From the NCBI GenBank assembly GCA_934339005.1, contig CAKRHR010000007.1:28178-92177 (forward strand): a DNA stretch of 64,000 nucleotides, in the 5' to 3' direction. Under the pieces are notes generated by a model that was not told the origin of the DNA, made no database searches, and saw only the letters and a program-made list of their open reading frames with translations. A program made the position numbers and the translations under genes. Every line of letters starts with the position of its first letter. The first letter of the stretch is position 1. This DNA is from an uncultured Catenibacillus sp. (GTDB taxonomy: Bacteria; Bacillota; Clostridia; Lachnospirales; Lachnospiraceae). This document shows positions 36,015 to 44,944 of the stretch, piece after piece.

Positions 36015-36107
36015 TTCTCTTAAGTTTAATTTTAATGGGTACTTTTATAAGTACTTTCGATTTTCACCGAATACGTTACAAAGTTTTAAAGCACTGTATG
36101 CTTTAAT

Positions 36108-36707
36108 TTATTCTTCCTTGGCAGCTTCTTCTGTACCTTCTTCAGCTTCATCCTCAGGAACAAAGTTTCTGATAGCATCTACAGTAACAACAACTGCTTC
36201 AGGGTCTGTCATCAGGTCAATCTCAGGATTCTTTGCGATATCCAAATCTTTAACATGAATTGTATCGCCAACCTTCAATTCACCGACATCGACTTTAACT
36301 TTATCTACCAATGCTGCTGGCAGTGCTTTGTATGCGATTTCGCTGATGTTTTCCTGTAATGCACCTTCCTGCAGTTTGTCGTGGTTGACAATCACAATCG
36401 CTGCTGTCGAATGTACTTTTTCAGTACTGATCAATGCCTGGAAATCCATCTCATCGACACGTCTTTGCATTGAGTTATAATCTACTTCCTTAATCAGGAC
36501 ATCGTAGTCCTTACCTTCGACGTTCAACATAATCTGGCTGCCCTTACCGTCAGTCTTGATGAGCTGTTCTACATCTTTACGCTGCATCTTCAATGGAATA
36601 GAACCTTCGATTTCTTTTCCAAACAGATTACCTGTAACGTAACCTTCTCTTCTCAGTTTCTTTGCTTTGACATCCATGCTTCTCTTTTCAGCTTTTAAAG
36701 TATTCAT
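36108..36707 (-). CDS. rplY: 50S ribosomal protein L25/general stress protein Ctc
   Basis: L25 of the long CTC type binds 5S rRNA. The 199-residue protein has the N-terminal L25 domain (residues 1-90, with KAKKLRREGYVTGNLFGKE) and the C-terminal TL5 beta domain (about 95-185, with VGELKVGDTIHVKDL). It ends in an acidic tail (EDEAEEGTEEAAKEE) typical of Clostridia. The ATG has a GGAGGAAAAGATAA site. It has its own promoter and terminator, so it is a single-gene unit bounding the mosaic island. Confidence 0.94.
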   Translation of the reverse strand: MNTLKAEKRSMDVKAKKLRREGYVTGNLFGKEIEGSIPLKMQRKDVEQLIKTDGKGSQIMLNVEGKDYDVLIKEVDYNSMQRRVDEMDFQALISTEKVHSTAAIVIVNHDKLQEGALQENISEIAYKALPAALVDKVKVDVGELKVGDTIHVKDLDIAKNPEIDLMTDPEAVVVTVDAIRNFVPEDEAEEGTEEAAKEE

Positions 36708-36779
36708 TTATCTTTTCCTCCAAAAATCTGAATTGCTTAGCAGCCTTCAACAAAGAGGTTTTGTTAAGTAGTTCTTTTT

Positions 36780-36800
36780 CTTTACGGTTCATATTATAGC
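36780..36800 (-). promoter_or_regulatory. Extended -10 promoter of the L25 gene
   Basis: On the minus strand the sequence reads TGCTATAAT, with the TATAAT at 36798-36793, an extended -10 element. The -35 region is weak. It gives a leader of about 80 nt. Confidence 0.55.
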
Positions 36801-36877
36801 AGTTATATAACAAACAGATTAACCAAATCTTTATTTTTTTTGCACGCTTTTTTGTGCATATTTTACCCGGCTTAAAA

Positions 36878-37318
36878 TTAAACAATTAACAATCTGCGGT
36901 GATTCACATGCTTACCAAATTCCGGAAGAAATATCATGCTTTCTCTATCCGGATCTAAATCATTTTGCATCATCGGCGGCATATATGATGATGTGAAACA
37001 AAAACCATATGTAATATCATGATATCCCTGAGCCAAACCGCCTTCTTTTCTGACCTTTAACACAGCAGGTGTCAACACAGACCAGTGTGTATGAAAATCT
37101 GTTTTCATCTCTTCATATGTATAATCTTCACCATTAATATGCCAGATGATATCTTCTTTTTCAAATCGTTCACCATCAATTATCAGTGTTCCCGGACGAA
37201 GTTGACTTAAAAAGATTCCCCTATAATAAGGCAGACGTACCTTTAGCTGAAATCCAACAACTTCACCATCTTTTTTTATATTTCTAAATCCAACTGACTG
37301 AATAACTTCTCTTTCCAT
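36878..37318 (-). CDS. C-glycoside deglycosidase beta-like subunit (DUF6379), copy 2
   Basis: A 146-residue beta-rich protein 14 bp downstream of an alpha-like subunit, with its own AAGGGAGTGCAGATAT site. Motifs shared with the other small subunits are LPYYRGIFLSQLRPG, DGERFEKEDIIWHINGEDYT, HWSVLTPAVLKVRKEGGL and GYHDITYGFCFTSSYMPP. It ends with a short HRRLLIV tail similar to the SRRMLLCR end of copy 3. The subunit should act only in complex with its alpha partner. Confidence 0.75.
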   Translation of the reverse strand: MEREVIQSVGFRNIKKDGEVVGFQLKVRLPYYRGIFLSQLRPGTLIIDGERFEKEDIIWHINGEDYTYEEMKTDFHTHWSVLTPAVLKVRKEGGLAQGYHDITYGFCFTSSYMPPMMQNDLDPDRESMIFLPEFGKHVNHRRLLIV

Positions 37319-37332
37319 ATATCTGCACTCCC

Positions 37333-38205
37333 TTAATCACCAATATAGTTTTTAAGCATAATATGCTGTTTTCTGAGTGTCTGTCCGACTTCATAGCCCG
37401 GATCATATTTATCTGCGCCTTCATATTCACTGAGCAGATAACCATCCCATCCATTTTCCTGCATTACTTCAATAATACGTTTATAAGGAATAGTTGTTTC
37501 TTCAAAATCGTCACTCATACGAATAAACTTTGCATGGCAGCAGTAAACATATGGCAGAAGCGGAATCATATCTTCCGGAACGTTTGGTTTATAATTAGGA
37601 TTTACATATTCACCTTCATCAAATTCTGTTCTAAATACGCTGAAGTCAATATTAATTCCAAAATTCTTAGTACCGGTTTCTTCGATAAATTCCACAAAAT
37701 CATGCACCATCTTACCATTTAGGTTTGTCGGTGTATGTACCTCAGGGCACATCTTAATGTTTAATTCTTCTGCCAGCGGAAGTGCCATCTTTATAATCTC
37801 TCTCCAGTTATCTACAGGGAAAAGATGTTCATCGATCACCGGCATCTTTGTACGCATTACCGAAAATCCAAGTCGATGTGCCAGACGAATATCACGTGCT
37901 AACATCTCATAGGCTTCCTCAGTTGTCAGATCTCTGTCACCTAATACATGGGAATCAATCCAGTTACCATATTCTACCGGTATGATTTCATATTTGTCAC
38001 AAAGGCGGAACCACTTTTCAACCCACTCGTCTGTTGGATAGGGATAATTTTCAATATGTGTATTAGCAAGAATTTCTATGCCATGAGCTCCCATATCATA
38101 TATATCTTCAAAACAATCCTCCAATGTTTTTGTCAGACCAAACTCTGCTGAATAACTATATAAAGCTACACCTCTTTTTGGTCCTTTTCTGTCATAAACA
38201 TACAT
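37333..38205 (-). CDS. C-glycoside deglycosidase alpha-like subunit, copy 2
   Basis: A 290-residue TIM-barrel protein of the sugar phosphate isomerase/epimerase superfamily, with a very strong GGAGGAGGAGTAACGA site. Probable metal ligands are Glu in IKMCPEVHTPT, Asp in FGINIDFSVF, His in VYCCHAKFIRM and Glu in GYLLSEYEGADKY. It shares more with copy 3 than with copy 1: RGxxLYSYSAE, SEYEGA and the LRKQHIMLKNYIGD end compare with QVRRHQIMLRNILGY. Clean pairing with the small subunit supports a C-C bond-cleaving deglycosidase. Confidence 0.7.
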   Translation of the reverse strand: MYVYDRKGPKRGVALYSYSAEFGLTKTLEDCFEDIYDMGAHGIEILANTHIENYPYPTDEWVEKWFRLCDKYEIIPVEYGNWIDSHVLGDRDLTTEEAYEMLARDIRLAHRLGFSVMRTKMPVIDEHLFPVDNWREIIKMALPLAEELNIKMCPEVHTPTNLNGKMVHDFVEFIEETGTKNFGINIDFSVFRTEFDEGEYVNPNYKPNVPEDMIPLLPYVYCCHAKFIRMSDDFEETTIPYKRIIEVMQENGWDGYLLSEYEGADKYDPGYEVGQTLRKQHIMLKNYIGD

Positions 38206-38240
38206 TCGTTACTCCTCCTCCAAATTTATCTTTCTATTTA

Positions 38241-38297
38241 AATAACAACAGGAACAAGTTAGTCATTTAGACTTACTTTGTTCCTGTCGTTATTATA
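38241..38297 (-). promoter_or_regulatory. Promoter and 54-bp inverted repeat upstream of CGD copy 2
   Basis: An extended -10 (TGCTATAAT on the minus strand, TATAAT at 38297-38292) points toward the CGD pair. A long inverted repeat at 38241-38294, with main arms CAGGAACAAGT and ACTTTGTTCCTG plus outer AATAAC/GTTATT, overlaps the -10 and the start site. It could be an operator or a hairpin at the 5' end of the message. There is no clear T-run. Confidence 0.6.
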
Positions 38298-38386
38298 GCA
38301 AATTCATTTATTAATTTCCAGTTTTTCTCATTACTTTTATTCCTGATATCATAACGATGCCATAGTTAAAAGGTAATGATTTTCTG

Positions 38387-38404
38387 ACTTGATGTCACAG
38401 ATTA
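38387..38404. repeat. Second copy of the 18-mer seen at 22134-22151
   Basis: ACTTGATGTCACAGATTA is identical in both places. The preceding AAAAGGTA also matches at the same approximate distance, while the hairpin part is degraded here. Confidence 0.6.
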
Positions 38405-38412
38405 CTCCCCAT

Positions 38413-38958
38413 CTAACGCCATCCGCTGTCAAATTTACTGCGCGCAAATACAATACTGTCCACACCGAGCAAAATCAGATAAATTCCAATGATGAATCCA
38501 ACTGAAAAGATTGCTACGTTTGGTGAAATAATCATTATAAATCCAAGGATAATACCAAGAATATTTAAAATCAGTGTGAAATAATAATAAAATGGTCCTG
38601 CTGCAATTCTGATAAAGTTTAAATGTGTCAGTCTGGAAATCGAATGTGCGATAAACCAGATTGGCATGAGCAAAGAAATAATCCATACCCCCGCATTCGG
38701 ATAACAAAGCAGCATCAGACCTGCCAGAATACTTAACACACCTGTCACAAGGGAAAGTGTTGGTCCAATGCCAACATATCTTTCTGTTTTTGCATAAAAT
38801 ACAATATCTACGATACCTGTGATTACAGCCATAATACCATAAATAATCACAGCCCATCTTAAAATAGATGCCGGATGAATGAAAGAAATCAGGCCAACAA
38901 TAATCAACAAAATACCCTCAATCAATTCAACCCATGCATATTTTGAACGATTTCTCAT
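38413..38958 (-). CDS. DUF308/HdeD-like membrane protein
   Basis: A 181-residue integral membrane protein with about six hydrophobic helices (for example ELIEGILLIIVGLISFIHPA and ILNILGIILGFIMIISPN). The internal repeat of GIxxI.G...IxxP segments is typical of the HdeD/DUF308 family, whose biochemical role is unclear. Its ATG overlaps the ftsH stop by four bases (ATGA), so it is translationally coupled to ftsH. This pairing hints at a link with membrane protein quality control. Confidence 0.85.
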   Translation of the reverse strand: MRNRSKYAWVELIEGILLIIVGLISFIHPASILRWAVIIYGIMAVITGIVDIVFYAKTERYVGIGPTLSLVTGVLSILAGLMLLCYPNAGVWIISLLMPIWFIAHSISRLTHLNFIRIAAGPFYYYFTLILNILGIILGFIMIISPNVAIFSVGFIIGIYLILLGVDSIVFARSKFDSGWR

Positions 38959-40784
38959 TTCTGTGCGCCTTCCTCTCTCTCAAGAATCTCCATAAATTCT
39001 TCACCTGTAATTGTTTCTTTTTCATACAGATAAGTTGCCAGTTCATCCAGCTTACTTCTGTTATCTTTAAGAATCTGAATCGCTTTCGCGTGTTCTTTCT
39101 TCACAAGTTCAACAACCTTTTTATCGATTTCCTTCTGTGTATCTGCTGAACAGCTCAAAGATGTATCGCCGCCAAGGTATTGATTGGATACTGTTTCCAT
39201 GGCAACCATATCAAATTCATCTGTCATACCATAACGGGTAATCATTGCTCTGGCAAGCTTTGTAGCCTGCTCAATATCATTGGAGGCACCTGTTGTGATC
39301 TCACCAAATACAACTTCTTCTGCTGCACGACCGCCTGTAAATGTGGCAATCTTATTTTCGATTTCTTCTTTGGTCATCAGGTACTTGTCACCCTGTTCAA
39401 CCTGCATTGTATAACCAAGTGCGCCGGAGGTTCTTGGAATAATCGTAATTTTTTGCACAGGAGCAGAATGACTCTGCAGGGCAGCCACAAGCGCATGTCC
39501 GATTTCGTGGTAAGATACAACTTTACGCTCATGATCTGAAAGCACCGCATTTTTCTTCTGATAACCAGCGATAACAACTTCAATACTTTCTTCAAGGTCA
39601 GCTTGTGTCACAACAGAACGGTTCTGACGCACTGTACGCAAAGCTGCTTCATTAATAATATTGGCAAGTTCAGCACCGGAGGCACCGGAGGCCATTCGTG
39701 CGATTGTGTGGAAATCCACATCGTCTGCAATACGGATTTTCTTTGCATGTACCTTCAAAATTGCTTCACGGCCTGCAAGATCAGGCAGTTCCACAGGCAC
39801 ACGTCTGTCAAAACGTCCCGGACGGGTAAGCGCCGGATCAAGGGATTCCGGACGGTTTGTTGCCGCCAGAATAATAACACCGTTGTTGCCTTCAAAGCCA
39901 TCCATCTCTGTCAGCAACTGGTTTAAAGTCTGCTCACGTTCATCATTGCCGCCGACCTGACCGTCACGCTTTTTACCGATAGCATCAATTTCATCGATAA
40001 AGACGATACAAGGGGCTTTTTCTTTGGCCTGTTTAAACAGATCACGAACTTTAGAAGCACCCATGCCGACAAACATCTCAACAAATTCTGAACCGGACAT
40101 TGAGAAAAATGGTACATTTGCTTCACCGGCAACAGCTTTTGCAAGCATTGTTTTACCTGTTCCCGGAGGGCCTACAAGCAAAATGCCTTTTGGCATTGAC
40201 GCACCAACATCTGTGTATTTCTTTGGATTGTGCAGATAATCAACGATTTCTGCCAGATTTTCCTTTGCTTCATCTTCACCGGCAACATCACTGAAATGAA
40301 TGCCTTCTGTGGACGGCACATACACTTTGGCATTACTCTTACCCATGCCAAATGCCATGGAGTTTTTGCCGCCTGCCTGTTCCATCAACTTTTTACTGAT
40401 ATAGCGTCCAAATGCAATAAAAATGACAAGTGGAAGCACAGTTGTAATCAAAAGACTTAAGATTGGTGATGTTGTCTTTTCAATATCCTTTGAAAATGTA
40501 GCACCACAATCATACAGACGCTGTGTCAATGTCGGGTCATTCATCGTTCCGGTCTTGTAAATATTCTTATCATCCTTATCTGAGAATACGATCTGAGAAT
40601 CACCGACCTCCACCTGACCGATATTTTGATCTTCAATCATCTTCATAAATGTACCATAATCAACTTCTGACACTTGCGCCTTCATCAAAAGCGGTGACAC
40701 AATGAGATTAAATAAAACCAGCACAAGAATTACAATACCATAGTAGTAAATCAACGGTTTTTTAGGTGATTTAACTTCTTTCAT
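38955..40784 (-). CDS. ftsH: ATP-dependent zinc metalloprotease FtsH
   Basis: FtsH is the membrane-anchored AAA protease that degrades damaged and regulatory membrane and soluble proteins. The 609-residue protein has two membrane helices (residues about 12-32 and 105-125) around an extracytoplasmic domain. The AAA module has Walker A GPPGTGKT near residue 205, Walker B VFIDEIDAIG and the second region of homology ATNRPESLDPALTRPGRFDR. The zinc site HEIGH is near residue 430. The start has AAGGAGTGTAACGCATT. It leads a two-gene unit with the DUF308 protein. Confidence 0.97.
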   Translation of the reverse strand: MKEVKSPKKPLIYYYGIVILVLVLFNLIVSPLLMKAQVSEVDYGTFMKMIEDQNIGQVEVGDSQIVFSDKDDKNIYKTGTMNDPTLTQRLYDCGATFSKDIEKTTSPILSLLITTVLPLVIFIAFGRYISKKLMEQAGGKNSMAFGMGKSNAKVYVPSTEGIHFSDVAGEDEAKENLAEIVDYLHNPKKYTDVGASMPKGILLVGPPGTGKTMLAKAVAGEANVPFFSMSGSEFVEMFVGMGASKVRDLFKQAKEKAPCIVFIDEIDAIGKKRDGQVGGNDEREQTLNQLLTEMDGFEGNNGVIILAATNRPESLDPALTRPGRFDRRVPVELPDLAGREAILKVHAKKIRIADDVDFHTIARMASGASGAELANIINEAALRTVRQNRSVVTQADLEESIEVVIAGYQKKNAVLSDHERKVVSYHEIGHALVAALQSHSAPVQKITIIPRTSGALGYTMQVEQGDKYLMTKEEIENKIATFTGGRAAEEVVFGEITTGASNDIEQATKLARAMITRYGMTDEFDMVAMETVSNQYLGGDTSLSCSADTQKEIDKKVVELVKKEHAKAIQILKDNRSKLDELATYLYEKETITGEEFMEILEREEGAQK

Positions 40785-41052
40785 AATGCGTTACACTCCT
40801 TTTTTAGTTTTTAATAATATCCTGCTTTTATTTCTTAACACCAGATATCACATCATTTGTCTATATTGTACGCATTCCATACCCTTTTTTCAATTTACAA
40901 AAAACGATTTCTGTATAAATATATCTAAAATTTTTATAAACTTGAATGTATTAAATTATTCAATTCTTTTTCGACAAGACATTTATTGACATTTGTTGAT
41001 TTTCAATTTAGACTATATTCAAATTTATTTTTTCGCACGAAAGGAAAATCCT

Positions 41053-41757
41053 ATGAATACTATTTTATTTGATTTAGACGGCACACTGCTGCCGATGGAT
41101 ATTGAGATCTTTACAGCCGCCTATTTTAAAGGACTTGTCACCAAACTTGCGCCTTACGGCTACGACGCCGAGTCCTTGGTCAAAGCCGTCTGGGCAGGCA
41201 CAAAAGCTATGGCACTAAATGACGGTCAGGTGACAAACAAAGAAGCTTTCTGGAAAATTATCTCTGAAACGCTTGGTGAACGCGTTTTTGAACACGAAGC
41301 AATTTTTGACGATTTTTATATTAATGAATTCAAACATGTCAGGGAAGTCTGTGGTTTTAACCCACTTGCCGCATCTCTGATTAAAAAGCTTAAAGCAAAC
41401 GGCTATCGTGTTGCCCTTGCAACCAATCCGATTTTTCCACAGACCGCCACATATGAGCGTATTGGCTGGACCGGACTTACACCTGATGATTTCGAGCTTG
41501 TGACAACTTATGAAAATTCTTCACACTGCAAACCAAATCCTTCCTATTACCTTGACGTTACATCTTCTCTTGGTGTTTGTCCCAATGACTGTCTGATGGT
41601 TGGCAACGATGTCACAGAGGATATGATTGCAGAAAAAGTCGGTATGTCTGTATTTTTGCTCACAGACTGCCTCATCAATAAAGATGAAAAGGATATCACT
41701 GTTTATCAGCGCGGGGGCTTTGAAAATCTTGCGGAATATCTGAAAGTTAATTTGTAA
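41053..41757 (+). CDS. HAD-superfamily hydrolase
   Basis: A 234-residue phosphatase-like protein from the ATG at 41053 (AAAGGAAAATCCT upstream); a start at 40993 lacks a ribosome site. The catalytic FDLDGTLLPMD motif is at residues 5-15, with the Thr/Lys motifs ALATNPIFP and SHCKPNPSYY and the final acidic motif CLMVGNDVTEDM. The cap type suggests subclass I, phosphoglycolate-phosphatase-like. Substrate cannot be assigned. It diverges from ftsH and ends in a strong terminator. A possible -35 (TTGACA at 40987) with a weak -10 lies upstream. Confidence 0.88.
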   Translation: MNTILFDLDGTLLPMDIEIFTAAYFKGLVTKLAPYGYDAESLVKAVWAGTKAMALNDGQVTNKEAFWKIISETLGERVFEHEAIFDDFYINEFKHVREVCGFNPLAASLIKKLKANGYRVALATNPIFPQTATYERIGWTGLTPDDFELVTTYENSSHCKPNPSYYLDVTSSLGVCPNDCLMVGNDVTEDMIAEKVGMSVFLLTDCLINKDEKDITVYQRGGFENLAEYLKVNL

Positions 41758-41767
41758 ATCACTAACC

Positions 41768-41824
41768 AAAATACCCACAGATAAATTTGTTATTAACTAA
41801 CAAATCTATTGTGGGTATTTTTTT
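41768..41824 (+). terminator. Terminator of the HAD hydrolase gene
   Basis: AAAATACCCACA pairs with TGTGGGTATTTT, with an inner stem AAATTTGTTA/TAACAAAT, and a run of T follows. Confidence 0.92.
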
Positions 41825-41882
41825 ATGTGTTCTTCTATTTTTATGTGTGTGTTTATCTTTATGCTTTTAATACATATTGATA

Positions 41883-42086
41883 TGAGTGTCAAAAGTAAAT
41901 TTTGCCACTCATTGATGTATACGAATTGCTACATTGCTACGCAATTCACGCAATTCTCGACCACCTCAAACTCCCATAAAATGTCGTGTACACGCCATTT
42001 TATTACGTTTTCGGTGTTCGGCGTGTCAATAAGTCTAAAGTGCTCATTTGTGCAAGCACAATCGCAATTTAGGCTTTTGACACTTA
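41883..42086. repeat. Structured 204-bp intergenic element with inverted ends
   Basis: The left end (TGAGTGTCAAAAG) and right end (CTTTTGACACTTA) are inverted repeats. Internal hairpins include one at 41883-41911 (TGAGTG..CACTCA arms), a near-perfect palindrome at 41976-42003 centred on CGTGTACACG, and TTGTGCAAGCACAA at 42048-42061. A repeated GCAATTC motif lies between. No reading frame is convincing. It could be a miniature mobile repeat or an RNA structure at the end of the isomerase message. Confidence 0.6.
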
Positions 42087-42095
42087 CATCATATA

Positions 42096-43001
42096 TTACA
42101 GACTTCTCAAGAAGTTATAGTCATCCTCAGCACAGCGGATAGGGTCGTTGTTGCCGCCTTCGTAGCCGTAGTATTCACGTTCACTGACATACGCTTCTGT
42201 ACCCTGTGCTTCACATGCATCTACAAGTGTTCTCCAGTCGATGATACCTGTGCCAAGCTTGCCATTCCATGTACGTGCTGCATAAAGCATTCTTGCCTGC
42301 TCTGCGGAGAAGAAGGAGAAACCTCTCTCATAGCCTGTCTGTCCTGCCTGTGGGTGTTCCGGTTTTACAGGTGCACCAAGTGCCAGCACTTCTTTAGGAA
42401 AATGTTCAAGTTCATCATCACTGACAGCTACACGATTTGCTTCTTTAACATGAATCATTGGGAATCTGCCCGGATATTTCCTGATAAATTCAACAGGATC
42501 AACACCTGAGAATGCACCCCAGCCGACATCAAATTCAAAACCTACATACACTGGATCTGTATTTGCAATCAGGACATCATACACTCTTGTTTTGCCTTCT
42601 TCACCTTTAATCCATCTAAATTCCTGTGAATGGTTGTGAAGTACAGCCTTCATGCCATATTTTGCCCGAAGTTCGCCTTCTTTGTTCATTTCTTCGCAGG
42701 CTTTTAATACACCATCTCTTGTGTAATCCTGAATATTTGCACGAATATCTGTATGGCGAATGCCAAGCTCCTGAGCGATTTCGTAATCTTTCTCACCGTT
42801 TAAACCATGGGATGAAATCGGGTCAAGCTTTAAATCTTTCAGAAATGCTTTATACTCTGCAACGCTCATGCCTGCCATGTATGTACCCATCAATTCAACA
42901 CCGTCATAACCAATTTTTGACATTGCTTCAAGTGATGCCACAAGGTCTTTCTGATTTGTTCTCAAGAAAGAATATAACTGTGCATAAACTTTGTTCTTCA
43001 T
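42096..43001 (-). CDS. Sugar phosphate isomerase/epimerase family protein
   Basis: A 301-residue xylose-isomerase-like TIM barrel from the ATG at 43001 (GGAGGGAAAATATC upstream). Likely metal ligands are His/Glu in VLHNHSQEFRW, Glu and Asp in VGFEFDVGWGAF, His in MIHVKEAN and the Glu of VSEREYYGYEGGN near the end. It lacks the CGD-type SEYEGA and HAKF stretches and has no adjacent small subunit, so it is more likely a true sugar epimerase or isomerase (IolE/IolI-like). It is downstream of RpiR and AraC regulators. Confidence 0.8.
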   Translation of the reverse strand: MKNKVYAQLYSFLRTNQKDLVASLEAMSKIGYDGVELMGTYMAGMSVAEYKAFLKDLKLDPISSHGLNGEKDYEIAQELGIRHTDIRANIQDYTRDGVLKACEEMNKEGELRAKYGMKAVLHNHSQEFRWIKGEEGKTRVYDVLIANTDPVYVGFEFDVGWGAFSGVDPVEFIRKYPGRFPMIHVKEANRVAVSDDELEHFPKEVLALGAPVKPEHPQAGQTGYERGFSFFSAEQARMLYAARTWNGKLGTGIIDWRTLVDACEAQGTEAYVSEREYYGYEGGNNDPIRCAEDDYNFLRSL

Positions 43002-43179
43002 GATATTTTCCCTCCATAAATATGTTTTAATCTGACGCTTCAAATCACACACAACTTGCACTGTCCACAATTTGAAATCATTCAAAATTTTTCACTGAAC
43101 TTTTGCTCGTCATTATCATAGCACATATAAGCACATCGCAGGAGGTTTGCATGCGAAATCATTTTCCTATTTTGACATT

Positions 43180-43201
43180 TTGTTTCCATATTCTGAAACA
43201 A
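43180..43201 (-). promoter_or_regulatory. Candidate operator upstream of the isomerase gene
   Basis: TTGTTTC and GAAACAA form a perfect inverted repeat with an 8-bp spacer, between the RpiR gene and the isomerase gene. RpiR proteins usually bind such palindromes near sugar genes. Confidence 0.45.
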
Positions 43202-43237
43202 GCAACTGTATTATCTCGCCAAATATTACTTTTCCCT

Positions 43238-44035
43238 TTATTCATACAGCTTATCAATGACCTGATTTAAATAACGATTTTCGTAATCATACTGAATAAT
43301 GTTGACAATAATACGAAACAAATACGTGTCCATCGATGTTTTCGTGCCGTCAAAAGCAATCTGGATATCTGAAATCGTCGTGTAGTAATTCTGCTTTGCT
43401 GAACATAATGTAATCAACTTTGCACCCGCCTGTTTTGCTGCCGTCAATATCGAAAGCATCGGTGCCATCTCAAGTAAATCCGGTACAATGGCAAAAATTA
43501 CCGTGTCCTTCATTGACCGGTTTAAGCTCTCCTTCTGAAGCTGCAGTGTATTAAATAAATACGTCATTTTGCCGGACACAAGCAGAGATTTTTGCAGACG
43601 ATTCTCATCCACCGCAGGTGCCGAATAAAACAGCACTTTATCTGACTCATGGAAAGCATCTGAAATTTTCCGGATGTTCTCGTACTTCATATCATTTTTC
43701 AGACATTCAATGTGCTTCATCAGACAGTCAAAATATAAATACATGCAGTCTTTCTCCTCAACAATCGGCACAGACTCCGTGTTGCGGTTTAAATATCTGT
43801 AATTTTTCAGGGCATAGCTCATCTGGGATCTGAAATCCCCGTAATCTTTAAATTCCAGTTTTTTCACAAGACGGCTGATTGTAGACGGTGACGCATAACA
43901 CATCTCCGCCAGGTCATAAATCGTCGCATTCTCTATTTTATGCAGATTTCTTAAAATGTGCTCAACCACCTCCCGAAACACATTCTGTTCACTGCCTGCA
44001 TTATAATATGTAATTAATCGTTCTATACAATCCAT
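43238..44035 (-). CDS. MurR/RpiR family transcriptional regulator
   Basis: A 265-residue regulator from the ATG at 44035 (AGAGGGGAACACC). The N-terminal HTH_6 domain contains ATIYDLAEMCYASPSTISRLVKKL. The C-terminal SIS domain (about 110-250) normally binds a phosphosugar; it reads DKVLFYSAPAV and TVIFAIVPDLLEMAPMLSIL, with a weakly conserved sugar site. Such proteins respond to phosphorylated sugars or sugar acids. It lies between an AraC regulator and the isomerase gene, all in the same direction. Confidence 0.88.
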   Translation of the reverse strand: MDCIERLITYYNAGSEQNVFREVVEHILRNLHKIENATIYDLAEMCYASPSTISRLVKKLEFKDYGDFRSQMSYALKNYRYLNRNTESVPIVEEKDCMYLYFDCLMKHIECLKNDMKYENIRKISDAFHESDKVLFYSAPAVDENRLQKSLLVSGKMTYLFNTLQLQKESLNRSMKDTVIFAIVPDLLEMAPMLSILTAAKQAGAKLITLCSAKQNYYTTISDIQIAFDGTKTSMDTYLFRIIVNIIQYDYENRYLNQVIDKLYE

Positions 44036-44098
44036 GGTGTTCCCCTCTTTACTGTGATGTTTTTGCAAATCAATTTATTCTCACGTTCATTTTCTAAC

Positions 44099-44869
44099 TT
44101 AATCCTTCGGCAGCGGAATCACATCCGTATTTTGCTTGTAATACTGCATTGGGCTTAAGCCTGTCACCTTTTTAAAGACTCTTGAAAAATAATAAGGGTC
44201 CTCAAATCCGCAGTCCTCTGCGATTTCATTAATTGTCATCACCGATTTATTCTGTAAAATCTGCTGTTTCGCCCGCTGCACTTTGAGCATGTTATAATAC
44301 TGCAGCGGCGAATACCCACACTGGGCTTTAAACATCTGCCTGAAATAATTTGGTGAATACTTCGTACTTCTAATCAGACGATCGACATCAAAGTGTTTTT
44401 CACGTACATTCGCATCCATAATTTTTTGCACTCTCAAAACTTCTTCATCTTTATATGTATCGCTTTTCCAGAAACGCAAAAGATTTTGCATCGCATCTAC
44501 GATTGAATTTAAAAACCGCTCTGCATGTACATCGGATGCAGGGTTCTTTGGAAATTCATATGCCAGTTTAAACAAAGCAAAAAAGGACTGCTGCTCATCA
44601 TCTTGGAATACAAGCACATTCTCATTTTCCGTTTCAAAACAGCATTCGCGGCATAAAATACTGCCATCTGCAAATTCATCCTCTGAATATTTACCATGCA
44701 GTGTTTGCGGACGAATACAAAAAATTGTTCCAGGTTCAAAATCATACCTTCGCCCGTCAACCATTGCATATCCCTGTCCTTCAAAATTGTATAATATCTC
44801 CCAGTAATCATGTTTATGCAACGGATATTCATGAAATTTCTGGTTTCTGTTCATCACTAAAAAATTCAT
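44099..44869 (-). CDS. AraC family transcriptional regulator
   Basis: A 256-residue regulator with an N-terminal cupin (HKHDYWEILYNFEGQGYAMVDG and FCIRPQTLHGKYSEDEF) and a C-terminal pair of helix-turn-helix motifs. The second half ends in INEIAEDCGFEDPYYFSRVF and KKVTGLSPMQYYKQ. It diverges from the third CGD pair with a 150-bp gap that contains a palindrome and a -10 box. It is therefore the probable activator of that pair, with a sugar or glycoside as the expected ligand. Confidence 0.9.
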   Translation of the reverse strand: MNFLVMNRNQKFHEYPLHKHDYWEILYNFEGQGYAMVDGRRYDFEPGTIFCIRPQTLHGKYSEDEFADGSILCRECCFETENENVLVFQDDEQQSFFALFKLAYEFPKNPASDVHAERFLNSIVDAMQNLLRFWKSDTYKDEEVLRVQKIMDANVREKHFDVDRLIRSTKYSPNYFRQMFKAQCGYSPLQYYNMLKVQRAKQQILQNKSVMTINEIAEDCGFEDPYYFSRVFKKVTGLSPMQYYKQNTDVIPLPKD

Positions 44870-44944
44870 GGTACTCTCCTTTCCCGAATACAGCTATTAT
44901 AACCCCAAATCGTTATTTTGTCCATTTTTTTAACAATTTATTCT

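Noticed and set aside
43152..43271. A 39-codon plus-strand frame with GGAGG upstream (MRNHFPILTF...)
   Set aside because: It runs into the 3' end of the RpiR gene on the other strand, has no promoter and resembles no family; the ribosome-like site is probably chance.
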